A DNA stretch of 64,000 nucleotides from Fen-999 sp035505955. GTDB taxonomy: Bacteria > Pseudomonadota > Gammaproteobacteria > Burkholderiales > Rhodocyclaceae. Shown here one piece after another: positions 28,872 to 39,862 of this stretch. The stretch spans positions 1 to 64,000 of the forward strand of contig DATJQH010000137.1 in the NCBI GenBank assembly GCA_035505955.1, given 5' to 3'. The notes beneath the pieces were generated by a model. It searched no databases. It saw nothing but the letters and a program-made list of their open reading frames with translations, and was not told the origin of the DNA. A program made the position numbers and the translations under genes. Numbering within the stretch: position 1 is the stretch's first letter; each line of letters begins with the position of its first letter.

Positions 28872-29927
28872 ATGAAGGTCGCCGCCGCCACCGTTGCCAT
28901 GCAATCGCAGCATGCCGCGCTCCAACGCCAGGAGACGCACGAATCGCTGCTGGCGTGGGTTGGGCAACGCAGCGCTCCGACCGGGACGCCTTCCCATCGC
29001 CACCGGGATGACACGGTACGGATTTCCGACGCAGGTCGCGCGCTCCGGGTCGACAAGACGCAGGCCACGGATTCGTCGGCCAGTGCGGCCGACGCCGACC
29101 CGACGTTGTCGCTGATCCGCCAGATGGTCGAGATACTCACCGGCAAGCCGGTGCGCACGGTCAGGCCCGAAGACATCCAGTCCGGCGCACCCGCCGCCGA
29201 CGTGCCGCAGCCGGTTCAGAACGATGCGGCATCCGCGGCCCAGCCCGCCCCATCGGCGGGGTACGGCATTGCCTACGACTACCATGCCGAGACGGAAGAA
29301 GCCGAGACGACGAGCTTTTCCGCCCAGGGCGTGGTCAAGACCGCCGACGGCAGGGAGATCAACTTCAGCCTCGACTTGAACATGGCGCGCTACTACCGCG
29401 CGGAGGTCAATGTGAGCTTCCGCGCCGGAGATGCAGTACAGCACGACCCGCTGGTAATCAACTTCAACGGCAACGCCGCGCAACTGACCGACCAGCATTT
29501 CGCCTTCGACGTCAACGGCGACGGCACGCTGGACCAGGTCGCCACGCTTGCTTCGGGCAGCGGTTACCTGGCGCTCGACAAGAACGGCAACGGCGTCATC
29601 GATTCCGGCGCCGAGCTGTTTGGTCCCGCCAGCGGCTCCGGCTTCGCCGAACTGGCCGGCTACGATCAGGATGGCAACGGCTGGATCGACGAGAGCGACG
29701 CGATCTTCTCGCAGTTGCGCGTATGGACTCCGACGACGGATGGCAAGGGCACGCTGGCATCGCTCGCCGACCAGAATGTCGGCGCGCTTTATCTGGGCAG
29801 CACTGCGACCCCGTTCCAGTTGCGCGGCAGCCAGAACAGCAACCTCGGCGCCGTTGCCGCCACCGGCCTGTACCTGAAAGAAGACGGCAGTGCCGGCACC
29901 CTGCAGGAAGTCGATCTGACGGTCTAA
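28872..29927 (+). CDS. EF-hand-like calcium-binding protein of unknown function
   Basis: A 351-residue protein with no Sec signal peptide. The N-terminal half is low-complexity and Ala/Gln-rich. The C-terminal half has three Asp/Asn-Gly loops of calcium-binding type: FDVNGDGTLDQ (about 214-224), LDKNGNGVIDSGAELFG (about 235-251) and YDQDGNGWIDESD (about 262-274), resembling EF-hand/dockerin/VCBS-type loops. Similar proteins are usually annotated as hypothetical or VCBS-like. Export by a leaderless route is possible but not shown. It lies between bioD and the chemoreceptor, in the same direction. Confidence 0.7.
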   Translation: MKVAAATVAMQSQHAALQRQETHESLLAWVGQRSAPTGTPSHRHRDDTVRISDAGRALRVDKTQATDSSASAADADPTLSLIRQMVEILTGKPVRTVRPEDIQSGAPAADVPQPVQNDAASAAQPAPSAGYGIAYDYHAETEEAETTSFSAQGVVKTADGREINFSLDLNMARYYRAEVNVSFRAGDAVQHDPLVINFNGNAAQLTDQHFAFDVNGDGTLDQVATLASGSGYLALDKNGNGVIDSGAELFGPASGSGFAELAGYDQDGNGWIDESDAIFSQLRVWTPTTDGKGTLASLADQNVGALYLGSTATPFQLRGSQNSNLGAVAATGLYLKEDGSAGTLQEVDLTV

Positions 29928-30021
29928 AAACGGCGATGTCCGAAGCTTCGCGACCTGACCTCTTGGGCTAGAATCCTTTTTTGGGGGTTGAGGTTCCGCC
30001 GAGGCCAAGAAAGCGAATGTC

Positions 30022-31638
30022 ATGATTGCCAATCAAAAGATCTGGGTGAAGCTCACCGTCGCCATCTGGCTGATGCTGGTGGTTTTCTGGACGGGGCTCA
30101 TCTTCTGGGAAAGCTACACCAACCGCCAGACCGCCATCCGCCAGGCCGAAGATTTCTCGCTGTCGATGCACGAAGCCACGCTGGCCGGCCTGACGGGCAT
30201 GATGCTCACGGGCACCGTCGGCCAGCGCGACGTGTTCCTCGATCAGATCAAGCAGTTGTCGATCATCCGCGACCTCTCGGTGCTGCGCGGCGAAGCCGTC
30301 AGCAAGCTGTTCGGGCCCGGCAACGCGCAGGACAGCAAGCCCCGCGACGCCGTCGAGCAGCAGGTACTGACGCGCGGTGAGGAATTCACCGCCGTCGAAT
30401 CGGATGCCCGCGGCGAATACCTGCGCGTGATTCGTCCCGCCAAGGCGTCGAAGAATTACCTCGGCAAGGACTGCATCGCCTGCCACCAGGTGCCCGAGGG
30501 GACCGTGCTCGGCGCCGTCAGCATGAAGATTTCGCTCGACCAGGTAGACGCCGCCGTGACCGCGCAGCGCATCAAGTCGCTGGTCGCCGCGCTGCTCCTC
30601 AGCATCCCGATGCTGGCGTTCGTCTATCTCTTCATCAGCAACGTGGTGACGAAGCCGCTGGACAAGATGGTGTCCGGCCTGCGCAACATCGCGCACGGTG
30701 AAGGCGACCTGACGCAGCGGCTGGAAGCCCACAGCCACGACGAGATCGGCTCGGCCAGCACGGCTTTCAACGAGATGATGGCCAAGATGGCCTCGCTGGT
30801 GCATCAGGTGACCGATTCGGCGCGCCAGGTCACTGCCGCAGCCAAGGAACTCGCGGCCGGTGCCGGCCAGGTCGCAAACAGTTCCCACAAGCAGAACGAC
30901 ACGTCCGTCGCGGCTTCGGGCTCCGTGGACAAGATGGTCTCGGCGATCGGCTCGATTGCTGAAAGCACCGAAGAGGTCCATAAGCAATCGCAAGAGAGTC
31001 TGCGCCGCTCGCAGGAGGGCAATGTCAGCCTGTCGAAGCTGATCGGCGAGATCGCCGTCGTGGAAAGGACTGTCAAGGGCATCGCCGATGCGGTCCGGGA
31101 ATTCGTCGACAGCACCGTGGCCATCACCAACATGACCAAGGAAGTGCGCGACATCGCCGACCAGACCAACCTGCTGGCCTTGAATGCCGCCATCGAGGCT
31201 GCGCGTGCCGGCGAACAGGGCCGCGGCTTCGCCGTGGTGGCGGACGAGGTGCGCAAGCTCGCCGAAAAATCCGCAGGTTCTGCGAGCGAAATCGACGGCA
31301 TCACACGCGCCCTGTCGACCCGCTCCGATGCGGTACAGACGTCGATCCGGGAAGGTCTCGACCACCTGACCGCGAGTCAGGAATCGCTCGAAGCCGTGGC
31401 GCAGGTCCTTGGCGAAGCCAGCGACTCGGTGGTCCGCGTCGGCCACGGCCTCGATGCCATCGCCAGCGCAACCGACGAGCAGCGGCGCGTCAGCGGCGAA
31501 GTCGCAGCGAACATCGACTCGATCGCCGACATGGCCAAGGAAAACAACAAGGCGGTCGAGCAGACGGCAGCGGCGGCCAAGAAGCTCGAGCAGCTGGCCA
31601 GCGGCCTCCAGGACATCGTCGGCCGTTTCCGCACCTAG
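30022..31638 (+). CDS. methyl-accepting chemotaxis protein with periplasmic c-type haem site
   Basis: A 538-residue chemoreceptor: TM1 at about 10-30, a periplasmic domain with one haem motif CIACH (151-155) preceded by a PAS/Cache-like region, TM2 at about 186-210, HAMP (about 211-265), and a cytoplasmic signalling domain with the conserved hairpin tip IADQTNLLALNAAIEAARAGEQGRGFAVVADEVR. Haem-c containing chemoreceptors are known in Geobacter and are thought to sense redox state or gases. The start ATG 30022 is the first plausible codon before TM1. No che genes are nearby. Confidence 0.9.
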   Translation: MIANQKIWVKLTVAIWLMLVVFWTGLIFWESYTNRQTAIRQAEDFSLSMHEATLAGLTGMMLTGTVGQRDVFLDQIKQLSIIRDLSVLRGEAVSKLFGPGNAQDSKPRDAVEQQVLTRGEEFTAVESDARGEYLRVIRPAKASKNYLGKDCIACHQVPEGTVLGAVSMKISLDQVDAAVTAQRIKSLVAALLLSIPMLAFVYLFISNVVTKPLDKMVSGLRNIAHGEGDLTQRLEAHSHDEIGSASTAFNEMMAKMASLVHQVTDSARQVTAAAKELAAGAGQVANSSHKQNDTSVAASGSVDKMVSAIGSIAESTEEVHKQSQESLRRSQEGNVSLSKLIGEIAVVERTVKGIADAVREFVDSTVAITNMTKEVRDIADQTNLLALNAAIEAARAGEQGRGFAVVADEVRKLAEKSAGSASEIDGITRALSTRSDAVQTSIREGLDHLTASQESLEAVAQVLGEASDSVVRVGHGLDAIASATDEQRRVSGEVAANIDSIADMAKENNKAVEQTAAAAKKLEQLASGLQDIVGRFRT

Positions 31639-31664
31639 GCCTTCGGATTTTTTTCGCGCGGGGG

Positions 31665-31693
31665 CTTGAAACGCCCCCGGCCGCCCCCATGAT
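31665..31693 (+). promoter_or_regulatory. sigma-32 heat-shock promoter of grpE
   Basis: CTTGAAA (31665-31671), 13 bp, then CCCCATGAT (31685-31693) match the RpoH consensus (CTTGAAA-N13/14-CCCCATNT). It lies about 35 bp upstream of the grpE ATG. The -35 element is inside a small inverted repeat (GGGGGC/GCCCCC, 31660-31678). Confidence 0.8.
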
Positions 31694-31725
31694 CTGCATG
31701 GTTTATCGACCAGAGATGTTTTCCC

Positions 31726-32304
31726 ATGCAGGATACCGACAAAGAAACCCCTTCCCTTGCTCAAGCCGAGCCGGCAGCTGCCGTTGCCGGCGAGTCCTCT
31801 GCCGACCAGCCGGAAACCCTGCCCAGCCTGGCGGAGCTCCTCAAGGCGGCTGAACTGAAGGCCGCCGAGCACCACGATGCCTGGCTGCGCGCCAAGGCTG
31901 AATCCGAGAACATCCGTCGCCGCGCCCAGGAGGACATCGCCAAGGCCGGCAAGTTCGCCGCGGAGAAGTTCGCGGCCGAACTGCTGGCCGTCAAGGACAG
32001 CCTCGAAGCGGCACTGGCCAACCAGGACCAGAACGCCGAGGCGCTGAAAAGCGGTGTCGAACTGACGCTGCGGCAGTTGATCGCCGCTTTCGAGAAATCG
32101 AACGTGAAGGAGATCAATCCGCTCGACGAGAAGTTCGACCCGCACCGCCACCAGGCGATCAGCCAGGTCGAGGCCGAGGGCGAGCCGAACCGCGTCATCA
32201 ACGTGCTGCAGAAGGGCTACGCGCTGCACGAGCGCATCCTGCGCCCGGCGCTGGTGGTTGTTTCCCGGGCAAGAGTCAGCCCCGACGGTACGCCAAGCGC
32301 TTGA
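31726..32304 (+). CDS. grpE: nucleotide exchange factor GrpE
   Basis: DnaK nucleotide-exchange factor, 192 residues. A Glu/Ala-rich N-terminus and long coiled coil (RAKAESENIRRRAQED) precede the beta domain (NPLDEKFDPHRHQAI, VLQKGYALHERILRPALV). The C-terminus is odd: after LRPALVVVS the last 12 or so residues (RVSPDGTPSA) are encoded by a copy of the 23-bp dispersed repeat, whereas GrpE normally ends a few residues after this point. The stop codon lies within the -35 of the dnaK sigma-32 promoter. Confidence 0.95.
   Translation: MQDTDKETPSLAQAEPAAAVAGESSADQPETLPSLAELLKAAELKAAEHHDAWLRAKAESENIRRRAQEDIAKAGKFAAEKFAAELLAVKDSLEAALANQDQNAEALKSGVELTLRQLIAAFEKSNVKEINPLDEKFDPHRHQAISQVEAEGEPNRVINVLQKGYALHERILRPALVVVSRARVSPDGTPSA
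32272..32294 (+). repeat. 23-bp dispersed repeat, copy 4 (3' end of grpE)
   Basis: AGAGTCAGCC ... GGTACGCC, followed by AAGCG. It encodes the extra C-terminal residues VSPDGTPSA of GrpE in a different frame from the copies in bioH and fadJ, and ends 5 bp before the dnaK -35 element. Confidence 0.85.
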
Positions 32305-32327
32305 ATCGCGGCCGTATAACCCCATAT
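32300..32327 (+). promoter_or_regulatory. sigma-32 heat-shock promoter of dnaK
   Basis: CTTGAAT (32300-32306, overlapping the grpE stop codon), 13 bp, then CCCCATAT (32320-32327). It is a near-consensus RpoH promoter 35 bp upstream of the dnaK ATG, giving dnaK its own heat-shock start in addition to read-through from grpE. Confidence 0.8.
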
Positions 32328-32362
32328 CCGATACAGATCAATCTTCAACGAAGGACACCAAC

Positions 32363-34297
<1,935 letters not shown>

Positions 34298-34323
34298 GAC
34301 GGACGCTCACGCGCCGTCCTAAC

Positions 34324-34368
34324 TGGCCGAGTTGAAGCGGACGGGCAGATCGCCGCTTGACTCGGCCA
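34324..34368 (+). promoter_or_regulatory. long hairpin in the dnaK-dnaJ spacer
   Basis: The arm at 34324-34340 (TGGCCGAGT...AAGCGG) pairs with 34353-34368 (CCGCTT...ACTCGGCCA) over about 16 bp with one bulge and a 12-nt loop. It has no T-run, so an intrinsic terminator is unlikely. An mRNA processing or attenuation element that lowers dnaJ relative to dnaK is plausible. Confidence 0.55.
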
Positions 34369-34398
34369 CACCGTTTGATGGTCTCGAAATGATTTGAC

Positions 34399-35535
<1,137 letters not shown>

Positions 35536-35546
35536 TCCCGCCCGCA

Positions 35547-35569
35547 AGAGTCAGCCCCCGCGGTACGCC
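35547..35569 (+). repeat. 23-bp dispersed repeat, copy 5 (after dnaJ)
   Basis: AGAGTCAGCC ... GGTACGCC followed by GTGCG. It is intergenic, 12 bp downstream of the dnaJ stop codon. Confidence 0.88.
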
Positions 35570-35709
35570 GTGCGGCGCGCCGCGGCCATTAGTCCGGTTG
35601 GACCAATCCCGTTCTGGCCGGCAAATCCGCGTGCTACAGTCGGCCAACTCGTCATTGGCCGCCCCCATCGCGACCGGCCATGACGCATGCGCGATGTGGA
35701 GTTGGAACG

Positions 35710-36063
35710 ATGGGCAATAACGATTTCGAAACGGGTTACTTGATCGGCGTGGCCACGGCGGACGACAGCGGCGTGTCGGCAGCGAAGCTCAACCACGCTC
35801 ACAATGAACTGGCTCTCGCCAGGCGACGCGTCGCAGAACTTGAAAAGCAGGTGCATGCCCTGCGCCACGAGAGTCGCGAGTCGCGCGCCATTGCCGCCGG
35901 CAAGGATGCCGTGCGTCAGCGCCTCCTCGAAGCCTTGGCCGAGGTGGCGCCGCACCACCCGCTGGCCCATCCGTTCGAGGCCAACCCGCTGCGCGATGCC
36001 ATCTTCGACGAAGCCGCCGGCCGCGAGTACGACCTCAACCCGCTGGGTCCGTACGACGGCTGA
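35710..36063 (+). CDS. small coiled-coil protein of unknown function
   Basis: A 117-residue soluble protein beginning MGNNDFETGYLIGVA. A central heptad-rich segment (about 28-60; HNELALARRRVAELEKQV) suggests a coiled coil, and the C-terminus is Pro/Asp-rich (NPLGPYDG). It has no signal peptide or membrane segment. ATG 35710 has GGAG about 12 nt upstream; an earlier ATG at 35680 is less likely. It converges on cysS with abutting stop codons (TGATCA). I do not recognise a family. Confidence 0.65.
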   Translation: MGNNDFETGYLIGVATADDSGVSAAKLNHAHNELALARRRVAELEKQVHALRHESRESRAIAAGKDAVRQRLLEALAEVAPHHPLAHPFEANPLRDAIFDEAAGREYDLNPLGPYDG

Positions 36064-37437
36064 TCAGGCGCGCCGCCAGGTCGTGCCGCCGGGCCCGTCT
36101 TCCAGCACGATGCCGGCCGCCTTCAGTTCGTCCCGGATGCGGTCGGCCCCGGTAAAGTCCTTCGCCTTCTTGGCCGCGACACGCGCCGCAATGCGCGCTT
36201 CGATGGCATCGTTCGACATGCCGCTGGCCGGCGCGGCCTGCAGGAACTCGGTTGGCGACCGCTGCAAGAGGCCCAGCACGCCGCCAAGCGCCTTCAACTG
36301 CGCAGCAACTTTCGCATCTCCCGTGCGATTCACTTCGCCAGCCAGATCGAACAGCACCGTCATCGCTTCGGGCGTGCCGAAGTCGTCGTCCATCGCGGCG
36401 CGGAAGTGCTGCGCGTGCGGCTCGTTCCAATCGACGACGGCGTTGCCTTCGAAGCCCTTGAGGGCCGTGTAGAGGCGGCTCAGCGCCTGGCGCGCATCGT
36501 CGAGATGCGCATCCGAATAATTGAGCGGGCTGCGGTAATGCGCGCGCAGGATGAAGAAGCGCACGACCTCGGCGTCGTACCTCTTAAGCACGTCGCGGAT
36601 GGTGAAGAAGTTGCCGAGCGACTTCGACATCTTCTCGTCGTCGACACGCACGAAGCCGTTGTGCAGCCAGTAATTGACGAAGATGCCGCCGTGGGCACCT
36701 TCCGATTGCGCGATCTCGTTTTCGTGGTGCGGGAACTGGAGGTCCTGGCCGCCGCCGTGGATGTCGAAGTGGTTGCCGAGGAGATCCGCGCTCATGGCCG
36801 AACATTCGATATGCCAGCCCGGCCGGCCAAGGCCCCAGGGCGAGGGCCACTTGGCGGCTTCCGGCTCCTCGGGCTTGGCGGTTTTCCAGAGCACGAAATC
36901 GAGCGGATCCTGCTTGCCCTCCTGCACGTCGACGCGCTCGCCGGCGCGCAGGTCATCGATCGACTTGCCGGAGAGTTTGCCGTAGCCGGGGAACTTGCGC
37001 ACCGAATAGCAGACGTCGCCGTTGCCGGCGACATAGGCAAGTCCGTTCTGCATCAGTTGTTCGATCAGCGCGATCATCTGCGGGACGTATTCGGTGGCGC
37101 GCGGCTCGACATCGGGCCGCAGGCTGCCCAGCGCCGCCAGGTCCTCGTCCATGAAGCCGATCTGGCGGTCGGTCAGCTGGCGGATGGTTTCGCCGTTCTC
37201 GGCGGCCCGCTTAATTATTTTGTCATCGATGTCGGTGATATTCCGCACGTACGTGACTTCGTAGCCGGAGGCGCGCAGCCAGCGCACGACCATGTCGAAC
37301 ACCAACATCATGCGGGCATGGCCGACGTGGCAGAAGTCGTAGATGGTCATGCCGCAGACGTACATGCGGACCCGGCCCGGTTCGATCGGCACAAAGTCCT
37401 GCACCGTGCGGGCGAGCGTGTTGTAGAGCTTGAGCAT
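36064..37437 (-). CDS. cysS: cysteinyl-tRNA synthetase
   Basis: Charges tRNA-Cys. The 457 residues have the zinc-site Cys in YVCGMTIYD, the HIGH-like CHVGHAR (about 37-43), WHIECSAM and HHENEIAQSE, and the KMSKSLGN loop (about 267-274). The C-terminal helical and anticodon-binding regions are complete. The start is ATG 37437 (MLKLYNTL), the family N-terminus; an upstream in-frame GTG would add a non-conserved extension. It is divergent from the TPR gene. Confidence 0.97.
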   Translation of the reverse strand: MLKLYNTLARTVQDFVPIEPGRVRMYVCGMTIYDFCHVGHARMMLVFDMVVRWLRASGYEVTYVRNITDIDDKIIKRAAENGETIRQLTDRQIGFMDEDLAALGSLRPDVEPRATEYVPQMIALIEQLMQNGLAYVAGNGDVCYSVRKFPGYGKLSGKSIDDLRAGERVDVQEGKQDPLDFVLWKTAKPEEPEAAKWPSPWGLGRPGWHIECSAMSADLLGNHFDIHGGGQDLQFPHHENEIAQSEGAHGGIFVNYWLHNGFVRVDDEKMSKSLGNFFTIRDVLKRYDAEVVRFFILRAHYRSPLNYSDAHLDDARQALSRLYTALKGFEGNAVVDWNEPHAQHFRAAMDDDFGTPEAMTVLFDLAGEVNRTGDAKVAAQLKALGGVLGLLQRSPTEFLQAAPASGMSNDAIEARIAARVAAKKAKDFTGADRIRDELKAAGIVLEDGPGGTTWRRA

Positions 37438-37499
37438 GGAGAACTGAGGAAAGGGACGGTTTGAAGTGCTTTGTCGACCGCCATCGCCGGGCGGCATCG

Positions 37500-37529
37500 T
37501 TGTCGCGGCAACGGGCTTCTTGATAGAAT
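37500..37529 (+). promoter_or_regulatory. probable sigma-70 promoter of the TPR gene
   Basis: TTGTCG (37500-37505), 18 bp, TAGAAT (37524-37529). The -10 differs from consensus at one position and the -35 at two. Predicted transcription start is about 34 nt before the ATG at 37570. Confidence 0.45.
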
Positions 37530-37569
37530 ACCCCGTTGACTTTGTTCCCACTTTTTGGATCAGTATAAC

Positions 37570-38586
37570 ATGACGTTATTTCGCCATTTTGCGCTGTGTT
37601 CGGTCGCGATCGCCCTGGCTGCAGCGGGCCCCGCGTTCGGCCAATCCCTGCAGGATATCGGCAAGCTCATGAAGCAGGGGCAGAACACCCAGGCGCTCGA
37701 GCAGGTCGACCAGTACCTGGCGGGCAAGCCGAAGGATGCCCAGGGCCGCTTCCTGAAGGGATTGATCCTGACGGAACTGAATCGCACCAACGACGCAGTC
37801 GCCGTGTTCCAGAAGCTGACCGAGGACTACCCGGAGTTGCCCGAACCCTACAACAACCTCGCCGTCATCTACGCGCAGCAGAAGCAGTACGAGAAGGCGA
37901 AGCAGGCGCTCGAGATGGCGATCCGCACACATCCTTCGTACGCCACCGCGCACGAGAACCTCGGCGACATCTACGCGCGCATGGCGAGCCAGGCGTACGA
38001 CAAGGCGCTACAGATCGACTCATCGAACACCAGCGCGCAGACCAAGCTGTCGATGATCCGTGACCTGATGAGTGTCAACGCTCGTCCCGCCCAGGTCGCC
38101 GCGGCAACCAAGCCCGTGGTGGTCGCGGCCGCGCCCGCGCCCGCCAGGTCCGTCGAGGCCAAACCCGCGGACACGAAGCCCGCCGAGCCGCCGAAGCCCG
38201 CAGAAGCAAAGCCTGCCACCGCGCCCGTCAAGGCGGGCGGCGACCCGGCCGCCGATGCCGCCAAATCCATCGAGGCCTGGGCCGCGGCCTGGTCGCACAA
38301 GGACGCGAAGACCTACCTCGCGCATTACGCCGCCGATTTCAAGACGCCCGACGGCATGCCGCGCGCCAAGTGGGAGGCAGAACGCACCTTGCGCGTCACC
38401 AAGCCCGGCGAGATCAGCGTCAGCGTCGAGGAACTGCGTGTCAGCAGCGAAGGTGCCGACAAGGCGACGGCCCATTTCCGCCAGCGGTACAAGTCGGCCA
38501 ATCTCAAGGGTTCGGGCTACAAGACACTCGAACTGGTGCGGCGTGACGGCCAGTGGCTGATCGTCCAGGAACGGATGAGCAATTGA
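37570..38586 (+). CDS. exported TPR protein with C-terminal NTF2-like (Cds6-type) domain
   Basis: A 338-residue protein with signal peptide (cut near FGQ, residue 20). Tetratricopeptide helices occupy about 20-165 (PYNNLAVIYAQQKQYEKAKQAL). A Pro/Ala/Lys linker (about 170-230) precedes an NTF2-like domain (about 235-338; WAAAWSHKDAKTYLAHYAADF). The same domain ends the next gene's product, an L,D-transpeptidase, so the pair may act together in the periplasm on peptidoglycan. The start ATG 37570 directly precedes the signal sequence. Catalytic residues are not evident. Confidence 0.82.
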   Translation: MTLFRHFALCSVAIALAAAGPAFGQSLQDIGKLMKQGQNTQALEQVDQYLAGKPKDAQGRFLKGLILTELNRTNDAVAVFQKLTEDYPELPEPYNNLAVIYAQQKQYEKAKQALEMAIRTHPSYATAHENLGDIYARMASQAYDKALQIDSSNTSAQTKLSMIRDLMSVNARPAQVAAATKPVVVAAAPAPARSVEAKPADTKPAEPPKPAEAKPATAPVKAGGDPAADAAKSIEAWAAAWSHKDAKTYLAHYAADFKTPDGMPRAKWEAERTLRVTKPGEISVSVEELRVSSEGADKATAHFRQRYKSANLKGSGYKTLELVRRDGQWLIVQERMSN

Positions 38587-38621
38587 ACGAGCATCGGCAG
38601 CCATCGGCCTCCCAACCGCAC

Positions 38622-39818
38622 ATGGCATGGCGCCGAGCCCTGGCGGCCGTCGGATTCTGCCTGCTAGCAAGCGCGGCGCCCGTGTCGCAACTCGAAGCGC
38701 AGCCGCGCTATTCGGACTCCGGTCCCGAGCCGCTGCTGTCGCGCGTATTCGAACAGATCGAGGAGAACCACTGGGAAGCGGCGTTGCAGCAGACCGATGC
38801 GCTGATCCGCTCCTATCCGAACTTCCGCCTTGCACACCTCGTCAGGGGCGATCTGCTGCTGGCCCATTCGAAGCCGCTGACAGCCTTCGGCGAAGGCGGC
38901 GTCGGCGCCGCGCGCGACAAGGTAGCCGACCTGCGCGCCGAAGCGATTGCCCGTCTGCACGCCTACAAGAACAGGCCGATGGAAGGCTACCTGCCGCGCT
39001 ACCTGCTGCAGATGCGCGACGACCAGAAGTACGCGATCGTCGTCGACACCGAGAAGTCGCGCCTCTACCTGTACCAGAACGATGGCGGCACGCCGCGTTT
39101 CGTCGCCGACTACTACGTCACGCACGGCAAGCTCGGCGCCGACAAGACGCGTGAAGGCGACCAGCGCACACCGGTCGGCATCTACCATGTCACGGCCAGC
39201 CTGCCGCGCCAGAAGCTCTCCGACTTCTACGGCTCGGGCGCCTTTCCGATCAGCTATCCCAACGACTGGGACCGCCGCATGGGCCGCAATGGCCACGGCA
39301 TCTGGCTGCACGGCACGCCATCGGACACGTTCTCGCGGCCGCCGCAGGCCTCCGACGGTTGCGTCGTGCTGGCAAACGAGGATCTCGACGCGCTCGGCCG
39401 CAACCTGCAGATTGGCCTGACGCCGGTCATCATCAGCAACAGCATCGAATGGCTCTCGCTCGACGACTGGCAGGCCGAGCGCAAGTCGCTGCTGGCGATG
39501 ATCCAGGAATGGCGCCAGGATTGGGAAAGCCGCGACGTCGACCGCTACGCCCGCCACTACTCGCGCAAGTTCCAGTCCGACGGACTCGACTACCGGGGCT
39601 GGATGGAGCACAAGCGCGAGGTCAATGCCGGCAAGAGCTGGATCCGGGTCGGCACAGGCGACATCAGCATGTTCCGCAATCCGGGCAAGGAAGAGTACGT
39701 TGTCGTCACGTTCGAGCAGGACTACCGCAGCAGCAACCTCAGCAACGTGATGAAGAAGCGCCAGTACTGGATCAAGGAAGACGGCCGCTGGAAGATCGTC
39801 AGCGAAGGCGCCGCCTGA
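38622..39818 (+). CDS. L,D-transpeptidase (YkuD) with C-terminal NTF2-like domain
   Basis: Periplasmic peptidoglycan transpeptidase, 398 residues. It has a signal peptide (MAWRRALAAVGFCLL), an N-terminal helical/TPR-like region, and a YkuD catalytic domain (about 135-275) with the HGTPSDTF and SDGCVVL motifs, the Cys being the nucleophile. A C-terminal NTF2/Cds6-like domain (about 290-398) is shared with the upstream TPR protein. ATG 38622 begins the signal peptide; a TTG at 38583 that overlaps the previous stop is an alternative start. Role: L,D-crosslinking or attachment of envelope proteins. Confidence 0.88.
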   Translation: MAWRRALAAVGFCLLASAAPVSQLEAQPRYSDSGPEPLLSRVFEQIEENHWEAALQQTDALIRSYPNFRLAHLVRGDLLLAHSKPLTAFGEGGVGAARDKVADLRAEAIARLHAYKNRPMEGYLPRYLLQMRDDQKYAIVVDTEKSRLYLYQNDGGTPRFVADYYVTHGKLGADKTREGDQRTPVGIYHVTASLPRQKLSDFYGSGAFPISYPNDWDRRMGRNGHGIWLHGTPSDTFSRPPQASDGCVVLANEDLDALGRNLQIGLTPVIISNSIEWLSLDDWQAERKSLLAMIQEWRQDWESRDVDRYARHYSRKFQSDGLDYRGWMEHKREVNAGKSWIRVGTGDISMFRNPGKEEYVVVTFEQDYRSSNLSNVMKKRQYWIKEDGRWKIVSEGAA

Positions 39819-39862
39819 GCGTTTCCCTGCGTTTCATCGCGCACCACCCCAAGGAGAACTCT

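Noticed and set aside
31660..31678. GGGGGC/GCCCCC inverted repeat as a terminator after the chemoreceptor
   Set aside because: No T-run follows on either strand and it overlaps the grpE sigma-32 -35 element, so termination there is unlikely.
29968..32325. 785-codon open frame on the minus strand
   Set aside because: It is antisense to the haem chemoreceptor and grpE, both clear family members. Its product is His/Arg/Gly-rich with no recognisable motif; long antisense frames are expected at this GC content.
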